DNA of 64,000 nt from Struthio camelus (lineage: Eukaryota > Chordata > Aves > Struthioniformes > Struthionidae). Of this stretch, positions 55,875-64,000 are shown piece by piece; within the stretch, counting starts at the first letter, position 1, and each line of letters starts with the position of its first letter. The position numbers were made by a program, and so were the translations under genes. The notes beneath the pieces are model-generated. The model was not told the origin of the DNA. It ran no database searches and saw nothing but the letters and a program-made list of their open reading frames with translations. The stretch is from assembly GCF_040807025.1 (NCBI RefSeq), contig NC_090942.1, positions 62,576,911 through 62,640,910 on the forward strand, given 5' to 3'.

Positions 55875-55950
55875 GATCTCCACTGAAATCTGTAAAAATC
55901 GTGCATGTACTAAGCACATGCTTAACTCATTTGTGGAATCAGGACCTTTG
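55875..55950. repeat. Ancient amniote repeat relic
   Basis: CTCCACTGAAATCTGTAAAA is followed by AAGCACATGCTTAACTCATT and GTGGAATCAGGACC, the arm and end pattern of the same old repeat. It lies in TXNRD1 intron 1, about 0.8 kb from candidate exon b. Confidence 0.5.
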
Positions 55951-56690
55951 CAGTGGACGGTCAAGGCTTGGTATGGCATGGAAATAAATATACGTGTGTG
56001 GCAAATACAGGAAGAGTCTGTAGCTGGAAGGAGGTACTGGGCAGCCCTTTAAAAGAAAGCAGAAGAATGAAAAAGTTTACGGCACTGCTGAACTTGGAAA
56101 AGACAACAGCAGACTGTAACAACCAAAATCTTGACCCTGAAAACAATTCTTCACTGGTCAGCTCTTTACCTAGGCAGACCCTGAAAGCAAAGGAATCTGA
56201 CAAATCAGTCGCACTACAGAAACCAAAGCAGCTGAACTTACAAGATGTGCTAAGAACTGTGCGTTTTCAAACTAAAACTAGAGTATTAACTTAGTACAGC
56301 GACTGCATGTTGTTCTACTGGAGATCATAGCAGGGTTCCGCCTTCTATAGGTCTGTATTTGAAACATCAGGTCTGCACCTTTATTTTTAATATTGGATTT
56401 AATGTTGTCTCCTGTGCTGGAAGTGGCATTGGCTTTCCTGTTTGTATTCCTTCTTCCGTGATGGCAACCTTTTTATGATATAAGAAACAAAAACAAAGTG
56501 AAATAAAAAACTTGTAAAATGATAGACAGTAGAGAGGACAAAATGGAAAAAAATGCAGAAAAATTGCAAAGTGTCCTTAAGTGGCAAAGTGTCTTAAAAG
56601 ACAGGATGTTTAGATTTAACAAGCAAAAGAAGTAATTCCTCCTTCCAGTTACATCTTTTCCTTGCGTTTTCTCAATATCCTTGCAGTTAC

Positions 56691-56766
56691 CAACACAGTC
56701 CAACTGTAATATGAAAAAGTATTTGACCTCACTGATTTCAACAGGGATATCATTATACCGCATGGT
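56691..56766 (-). other. Candidate glutaredoxin-like exon in TXNRD1 intron 1 (b)
   Basis: This 76-nt open segment lies between acceptor TTCTTAACAG and donor TTG|GTAACT, phase 0 in and 1 out. It ends YFFILQLDCV and joins in frame to exon 2, giving LQLDCVENAQKLQE, which lines up without gaps with the second strand and following helix of the glutaredoxin domain in mammalian long TXNRD1 (YFVLELDQTEDG, as I recall it). Against it: exon 1 in the MGS frame cannot splice to it without a stop, and the segment coding PVEISEV resembles an old repeat with the pattern CCATTGAAATCAATGGG. Confidence 0.3.
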
Positions 56767-56842
56767 CTGTTAAGAAAGTGCTACAAAAAATGTTTTTGCC
56801 ATAGAAATTAGGGCGCTTGAAAGCTCTGGCCTCCGCTCCTAC

Positions 56843-56929
56843 CTCTGAAGATGAGGCTTGCTTATCGAATTTCCTAATAGCTCTCACACCACCAAAGCCC
56901 TTGTCAGCATGAGACAATTGCTGCTTGTC
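56843..56929 (-). other. Candidate cryptic or alternative exon in TXNRD1 intron 1 (a)
   Basis: This 87-nt open segment (29 codons, phase 0/0) lies between acceptor CTTTCTAG and donor CAGAG|GTAGGA. It could link the alternative exon 1 frame (ATG 62588) to the next candidate at 56691-56766. Its residues do not resemble the first glutaredoxin strand and contain no CxxC. Support is splice-site quality and phase only, so this may be chance. Confidence 0.15.
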
Positions 56930-59900
56930 CTAGAAAGTCTCCAACCTTTACTCTTTTCTTATGTAACTGTGGCATGTTTACAGTAAACCATACAGGATTT
57001 AGCCATGCTGCTCCAATTAGCATTAATAGGGATGTTTTCCATGAGTATGACATCACATGCTAACCTCAAATATTTCTAGAGCATCTATAAAATAAACTCC
57101 ACTGGCTTAATCAGAACTAGCTGTATGGATTGGACACAAACTTCAGAACACCTCTTCTTCAGAAAAGAAATAAATAACTAGTACTAAATTAATTGGTTAT
57201 CTTTTGACCACTTCCATTGTCCATTTTGTTTCACTGTGAGCTAAATTAACCCGATTTTTCAAAAAACTGAACATAAAGCTTCTCTGGCCCTGAACTATAG
57301 TAAAAGACAATAAAATCTCATATAAAGCTTTATAGAAAGCTTTATAAAATGCAGTGCTTATGGAAAACATCATCTTACAATATCAGTAATTTTAAATTTA
57401 AAAAAATGGATTTTTGTCTATTTCCTTCCAATGTCACTGTTGCTTTTGGATTTACCCCTACTAACACAATGCTTTGCCTAATATGGATCAAAAGAAAGGA
57501 AGCTGATTTCTGGTATGATTAACTGGAGATGTATCATATTCACAGTGCTATCCTGGCTCATCATTGACTTGGGATGACCTGCAAAAGCTGGGTTTGCTGC
57601 TTTGCCCTTGAAATTCCTGTGGCCAGTACAAACCTGTGGCCACTATAAACTGTGATTAATACTGTCATGCTACATTTTTTCTGGTCAGTAAATAAGCAAA
57701 TGTCTGACAAGGGGAGGAAGTATCACCAGGCACACTTTAACAAGTACAGCACCTGAGGCACGCAGAGGTGGAACAGAGTATTCAGCAGAACTGGGAACAG
57801 GATCCGGATATGCTGCTACTGTGCCATTTGTTAGTCCCTACTGCCGCTGGCCATGCCTTTATTGTCTCTGCCACAATTAAAGCCACTTATTCATTCCCAC
57901 GCATCTCTTTGCAACGAGGGTTTCGTTTTAGGCACATAGAACATCAAAAAACACAGGAAAGTCTCTCGCACAAAATCAGGTTTTTGCCAAACAAATCAGT
58001 ATTAAAAGTGAACACGGTTAAAATAAAACAAGCTTTTTGCAAGTGATCTCCTGGAATCTGCAAAAACTTTAAGGCAGGCACCGCATGTGAAAGGTAGCTG
58101 GGTGCTTGGCTTGGAAGCTTCTGATTTTTTCAAGCAGGGCTTTTTAAAGAGGGGGAAAAAAGCACTGATTTTAATCCAGAGTAATCAAAGTTTATTGGCC
58201 TTGGAAAACAAAAGGACTGGGGTGGAACAATTTAATCCTCTTCGCAGCAACCCAGCAAACAATGACACTGCGTTTCTATGAGCTGAGGGAAGTAGGGTAA
58301 CCTAACAGATCATGACCCTCAGAACTTCCTTGCCGCATAACTAATACAACAAACCAAACTGATGCATACGGATCCTGACAAAGGCCTAACTGGAAACGAT
58401 TGTAAAAGATGGGCAGGAAACAGTAAATGCATTACACTTTTGTGAGCCAGAAATACAGAAATCTGTTTGCTTTGTGTAAGGTTGTGCAAACAGTGCGGGA
58501 GTTAAGGAAGTTAAGAGCTTCCTTACTGTCATACTGGGAACGCACTGCCAGAATACACAAGAGGTGACAGCGCAAAATCATGCTTTCCTCTCCGAGTATG
58601 TGAGCGAACAAGTAAAACTGGTGAGTTTGCTACAGCAGAAGATTATGGAAGATGCCTCAGTTCGCTTCTGAAAGCCGGAGCAGGTTCTTAAAGAACAGTT
58701 TAGTACTAGACTAGAATAAGCTAATACTATTTTCTAGCTCAAAGTAGTAGCATCAACGGAAGAAACGGACATGTGGCATCACAAGAGACACGAAAATCTT
58801 ATCTGTGATACTATTTTATGATTCTAACAGTGGGAGATATGAATGCAAAGGGAGGAAGTAAAGATAGCAGGCAAATGAAAGTGCTGGGTCAGACAGCATT
58901 GTGACAGCCAACATTAATGGGGGCCAATGACTTCTGGTGAGACAAACCACCTGACTACGGGCACACGCAGCTCCCTCACAGGGAGACACACAGTTCCGTC
59001 GGCTTACCAAAAACGAGACTGACCACGTTATCAATGGTACAAGGCATAGGTAATTCATATAGGAGGACAACATGCTAAAGAAAGCAACAGCTGTGAGCTT
59101 CTTAGAAGAAAAAACACAAGGTAAAACTAAGTTGAGGATCAGCAAAAAGACAGAGAGTGTCAGACATTGCTTGATAAGTTAAAGGATGGCTCTGTGAGGA
59201 AGATATACACTGTGACACCAAGAGGAGTATCATGGTTAACAATTGCTGATAACGCAGAAATGGAACATACAGTAAGTATTCAAAGACACGATACATGCAT
59301 TCAGAATGAGGAAAATCATCCCAGTATCTCCAAAGAAGCCTTGAATATAGAGCAACTGTTACACCGGACTGCAGAAAAAAAAGGGGGGAAGGGGCAGTAC
59401 TGTACGTTGTGGGGGATAAGCACTGCCCCTATTCATGGCCAAAGTCAAGGGGATGGCATAACTGTAAACAAGGGCAGAAGAAAAAACAAGGTGGGCAACC
59501 ATGACTCCACCTCCAGGAGGGTCAAGTCTGCTCTATGCTACAGAGTGCTATGACACATTTGTTATCGTTATACCTGAGCCATTCACATGCAAATTACATG
59601 GGCAAAACATTTGCAGGAAATACTACAAAATAAATAAAAGCATGTAAGGCCTCATAACGCACACTTTCACCACACGAAAATGTCAATACAACTTGGTCAC
59701 CACCAATGGTAGTACTTCAGCACAGAACCAGGACCACCAAACTGGATCCCCCATTATAGTTACGCTGGATTCTCACATTAGCACCAAAAAAACCCAACAG
59801 TAATGACTTTAAAAATATTTGGTTAATTCGTTTTGTAGACTCCAACCCACATCTCATTCCAAGTCTATTAGAACTTTCTAGGTCCATCGGTATGCGCCAG

Positions 59901-62447
59901 GTCCTGAGTGCCCAGTCCCAAACAGAGATGAGCAACCTTAACTCACATCAAAGTCAAATGGAAACACAGCAGCTCATAAAATTCGTCTAGCATGAGGATC
60001 TGGGGAAAAAAAGGGGCACTGGAGGTGATACCAGGATAGAGCGCTGCAGAACAAACAATACGTTTTATATGGCAAGAGCTGCAACTCAGGCAACCTTAAT
60101 TCTAAGATGTTTACACTTACTGTGTAGCCCTGACTTCTTTTCATGAGTCCTTTTTTTCACAATAAAATGCATGTGTATCAATACAGAAAACTAAAATAAT
60201 GCAGAGATACATTAATAAAATTCAGGAAAACGATCATCTTTGAGCTGTTTCCAATTTTCATACCTTTACACCTACAAAACGCGTCATAAATACTGCATAT
60301 TCACAATATTTTTGGTGAAGTAAACCAAATACTATTTGAAGATTGTAAGAGAACCTTTATAAAAGTACAAACTAAGGTAAAATGTCTTCAATAGTTGTGG
60401 TATACAGAATATATATAAGCATTATATCTTAAAAATCAGTAATTTTTTCCTGTGCTAGCCATCATTTTCCTTGCTGGTTTTGCTCACTGCCAGTGTTTGC
60501 TTTATTAGACATCCTTTTGGCTCTTTAAGTGAATTAATAATTATGACTTTGTAATAAAATTTATTATTCCCATTGAAAAAAAGATGGAAGGGCGGGAATA
60601 GATCCAAAAAGGAACTGAGAAATTCTGAAAGCCATGAACCACCCAATTTCTTCCTCCTCCTAGTAAAAGAACACAGAGAAGTTTAAATACGCCTTGTCTG
60701 AGGGATGCATGTGAGATAAAAGTAGAAAAACTGCTCACCGCTATGATTAGCTATAGAAAGGGATTAATTTAAGATTGTCCGTGTTTTAGAGTCAGCTAAA
60801 CAATGAGTAATTAGCTTATTTGAATTCTGTTTCAGTTTTCAAACAAATTATGTATCTCTATTTGCATTCCTACAATTATTTGCTGTTAATGTTCTGTTTG
60901 ACCTCTTCCAACACCACCCACAACTCCTCTCATCTCTTGTTCTTGAAGGACATAAGAAAAATTGACTTGTTCCTTTAAGAAACAGATGCCAGGTTTGAGA
61001 TATTAATCCACTTGTACATGACCATTCCAGGAGTGAAGCTGCCTAGATGCCGCAATATAAGGCTTGGCATCATAGTTTAAACCAGCTTTAGTGGAGGTTT
61101 AAACTAAGACACTGCCAGGGTTTTCGAATAAGCAGCAGGGAGTAGTAGTGTCTTAAATTGAGAAATCAAGATGTAGCAGATCATGTAGACTGAAGCCCAA
61201 ACAACATGTCCTTTGAAGTCACGTTACCCTCAGTGAGTCAGCTTCCCAAGGCTGAAAAAGCTCATTAAGATGCTGGCTTCACTTCTGAGTTTGTCAGTGG
61301 GTACACTGTCATCAGAGGGAACTACAGGTTTGGGTACTGCACTGGGTAACTACACTGCCGTTTATCCTGCCCCAAACTCCACGCTACCGCACCTACGTTG
61401 CTTTCAGTATCTGACTTAAAGCTAAATCAGGTACTACTGATTAGGTTACTACTCTTAATAGTAACCTAGTAGTTGGCAACATTAGGTAAGGGAACATTCC
61501 CTAGTTGGTCCGAGGGAGCTGCCTTACCCTTCAAGTACGCGGGCAACTGGACTCTCTTGAGAGTGTATGCTTGGGCAGTTTGATAGGCTTTTCTTTCTCT
61601 TTTTTCTTTTAAGTCTTCCACAGTTAGGGTAAAAGGATATGCAGTGCTTCCAATGCCATGCCCTTAACTCAGATTGTGGGATTTTGTGCTTACACAGCTA
61701 GAAAAAGGTACTAAGCAATATGCAGCCACAACAATAAGTGTATTTCATGAGCTCTAACTGGCGGGAGCCTCATTTTTTGTATTTGCCATCCACTGCTGTG
61801 CTCCTGTCTTATGCAAACTCTTACTACACAGGCATCTTTATTCTTTGTTTGCGAAGACACTGTGACAATTTCCTTCTACATACTACACCTGTAAAATGTT
61901 ACATACTATCTTAAAACGGCCAAGGTGTTTTAGTTTCGGGAATTCTCTACTATGTATATTAAAAACACCTATGAACACACGTACCCCTTTCCCAAGCGTT
62001 AGAAATTGTCCATAATCTTCAAATAGGCAGAGTTGAAAGCGTTCTTTCAGCAGTAGGCGCCCAGTGAAATACTATGTGCTAAAAGCGCTTTTTCATTAGG
62101 GCAGGGGCGCACGCCCAGTTACGTCTGCGGCCCTTCGTTACCTCACTCACGCTCGTCACTTCTCCGTATCGCCAGGTCCTTAGGGAGCCAGCCAGAGCAA
62201 CAGTTAAACCCCACATCCCAAGAGCGCCCGCCGTGACTCTGAACGGGTACAAAACGGCCAGGTGAAAGACAGATTCCCCACCGCTGTCGCGACAGCCTCT
62301 CAGCCGGGCAGAAATCACCTCCACGGGGGAGAGGGCTGTTCCGCTCCCCCCCCCCCAACTCCGAGCCGTTTCGGCGGCCCGGGCAGCAGCCGCGGCACAG
62401 ACCCTCGCTCTCTTTGCGCCGGCGGGCGGGCGGGCGGGTTTGCCTAC

Positions 62448-62529
62448 CTGTTGGGCGCCGCCACCGCCGCTCCGGGCGGCCGCCGGGCGCCTGCCGCACC
62501 GCTTTGCTCTTCTGCAGGGCGCTCCCCAT
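62448..62529 (-). CDS. TXNRD1: TXNRD1 exon 1, coding part (N-terminal extension)
   Basis: The ATG at 62529 has G at -3 and G at +4. The exon opens MGSALQKSKAVRQAP and ends at donor CAG|GTAGGC in phase 1, which joins in frame to exon 2 (split Glu codon). The basic, low-complexity sequence resembles the MG..KAV..AP start of the mammalian long isoform. It lies inside the CpG island. An overlapping ATG at 62588 opens a second frame of 47 codons to the same donor in phase 0; that frame hits a stop if joined directly to exon 2. The true transcription start and isoform use cannot be seen here. Confidence 0.6.
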
Positions 62530-62859
62530 TGCGCGGCGCGGCGCAGCCCCGGGCGGCGCCCCCTGGCGGCTCTCAGCACCCCCTCCACTCCCCCCGCAGC
62601 GGCGGCGGGCGCGGGGCCGCGCTCAACGGTGGCCGTTGGGGCGCGGCCGTTGGGGCGCGGCCGGGCGGCGCGAGGCGGCGTCTCGCTGTAACGGTCGCGG
62701 CGGGGAGGGGAAGTCGGGTGAGGAGGGGTGGGGGGGCGCGCCCCCCCCCTTCCATCTTACGTGAGGCAGGTCGGCGCCCGGGGAGATGTCTGCCAGGGGC
62801 CAGCTGTTGCGCCAAGAGTCGCCTAACGGTAAAATACTGCCCGAAATCAGTCTGTTTTC

Positions 62860-62933
62860 TTGTGTGTTTTTTTTGTTTTGGGTGGTTTTTGTTTGTTTTT
62901 GTTGTTGTTTGTTGTTGTTGCTGTTGTTTTTTC
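62860..62933 (+). repeat. T/GTT-rich simple repeat
   Basis: A run of T, GTTT and GTT units (core 62898-62930) interrupts the CpG island just upstream of exon 1. On the gene strand it is an AAC/A-rich tract. It may mark a nucleosome-poor spot or an old poly(A) tail; nothing else supports a function. Confidence 0.7.
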
Positions 62934-63060
62934 CCCCGGCGTGATGCCGTGCGGGGCTGCTGGCGCTGAGCCGCAGCTCGGCCTGGCTGAGGTCAAGGGA
63001 CCGTCCATACAGCCAACGCGACTGTGGCGGCGGCAGGGACGCTGGCGAGGGAAAAGAGCA

Positions 63061-64000
63061 GCCAAAAGGCGTTTTAGAAATGTTTACCTCGCAGTGAACG
63101 GTTCCCACTTAGAAATCGTATAAGGGAGGAGACGCTCTAACTGAAAGATTCACTACCTCGTGCAGAAAGCCTAATTAGGCTTATCGCATTGCTCCCTTCT
63201 GGGCTCTGGATATTATTTGTAATGATTTTCGTACAGCACTGCCTCGGTTAGGGGCCCATTGTGGCCGCTATCATACAAAATAAGTGGCAAGAGAAGTGCC
63301 TGCCCTGAAGAATTTCTGGCATAAACAAAGAAGAAGGGTAAAACAAGAGCCTACAACCCTATAAACCATCAACAAGCAGCACACAAATACCTGCTGTTAC
63401 TGTCAGCTGAAATTCTGAACTTTCTTGTCTTTTCATGTGGAAGCGTGTGACTAGTTACCAAATAAGGCAACTTATCTAATCAGTATTCTTGCTTACGGCA
63501 AATGTTGGTGTTTGTTTGAAAGGTTTAGAAAAGATGCCAAACCAGCTCTTAATGTTCTGGTGGACGAATCTTCTTTTCAGTTGCACAGATTGACTACTGG
63601 GCTGTATCCTGACTGACTAAGGAGGATGCTGTCCGTGGAAGGGAACAACACCTAATGCTAAAGCACTACAACAAAATGCCTGCTACAGACTCCGACTCAG
63701 GAGCTCTTAGTCCAATTTGTAACATGACTGCAAGGTGCCCTGAGCAAGCGAGCTACTCATGCCCTCTAAGTGTCCCTCGATGTGAAATGTAAATATTGCA
63801 GAGATTTAGCTTATAGCCCCCTCAGAGTTGTGATTATCTGACTAATGCTTGTAGTAGAGGACCCCAAACCACTTAAGCTCTCAGCGCTTTGCCATAATAG
63901 CAATAATGTGTGAAAGGGAAGAAAGAAAACAGGATAATAACTGGGTCTTTGAGTGTAAGAGGCATTGCCACCCAGTCCTTGATTTTTTTTTCACAGAGGA
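63061..64000. other. TXNRD1 5' flank, no gene seen
   Basis: AT-rich sequence beyond the CpG island. I see no first exon of a divergent neighbour; NFYB, the upstream neighbour in mammals, is not recognisable here. Confidence 0.5.

Larger units (their letters stand above)
49672..62447 (-). other. TXNRD1: TXNRD1 intron 1 (12.8 kb)
   Basis: The largest intron. It is where exons for a glutaredoxin N-terminal half would be expected; only the two weak candidates near 56.7-56.9 kb were found. Plus-strand open frames at 55953-56294 and 59167-59553 have no recognisable homology. A 16-bp direct duplication (AACAGACATGAGCTA) occurs at about 51778-51806. Confidence 0.7.
62100..63060. promoter_or_regulatory. 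CpG island / probable TXNRD1 promoter
   Basis: A strongly GC- and CpG-rich block surrounds exon 1, with repeated GGGCGG-like boxes (62422-62438 and 62636-62670), a poly-C run at 62345-62357 and no TATA box. The rest of the window is mostly AT-rich, so this is the best promoter candidate. I did not find a clear antioxidant response element by eye. Long open frames here on both strands are expected from base composition. Confidence 0.8.

Noticed and set aside
57319-57348. Clustered AAGCTTTAT palindromes as a protein-binding site
   Set aside because: Short AT-rich dyads of this kind are expected by chance in an intron.
59167-59553. 128-codon plus-strand ORF in intron 1
   Set aside because: No recognisable domain and no splice or promoter context; kept only as a possible chance frame.
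62143-62969. Several long GC-rich ORFs on both strands around the promoter
   Set aside because: They overlap in many frames inside a CpG island; only the exon 1 frames splice sensibly into TXNRD1.

Overview
The window looks like bird nuclear DNA. It carries reverse-oriented, 5'-truncated CR1 LINE copies of the avian/reptilian type and one large vertebrate gene with short exons and AT-rich introns. I cannot name the species from the sequence.

The dominant feature is a near-complete TXNRD1 gene (thioredoxin reductase 1, a selenoprotein) on the minus strand, from a CpG-island first exon near 62.5 kb to a 3' UTR ending somewhere near 20.8-21.5 kb. I delineated fifteen coding exons with matching splice phases. 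Joined, they encode 573 residues including the stop-recoded selenocysteine; translation from an internal Met in exon 3 would give 497 residues, close to the usual cytosolic form. The FAD site, the N-terminal CVNVGC disulfide, the NADPH domain, the HPVCAE catalytic segment and the C-terminal GC-Sec-G tail are all present. A SECIS-like element lies about 255 nt after the TAA.

Exon 2 encodes only the C-terminal part of a glutaredoxin-like extension. I found no convincing exon with the CxxC centre. Two weaker candidate exons near 56.7 and 56.9 kb could extend it, but one may be an old repeat relic.

Layout: 1-20.8 kb is intergenic sequence downstream of TXNRD1, holding a degenerate 7SL RNA pseudogene (3.5 kb), a small CR1 relic, microsatellites, a GC/CpG-rich block (17.5-17.8 kb) and a 6 x 33-bp minisatellite (18.1 kb). 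20.8-62.6 kb is TXNRD1, with two clear CR1 insertions in introns and several relics of an old palindromic amniote repeat. 62.6-64 kb is the upstream flank, with the rest of the CpG island and no recognisable neighbouring gene. No bacterial-type systems, CRISPR arrays or intact mobile elements were seen.
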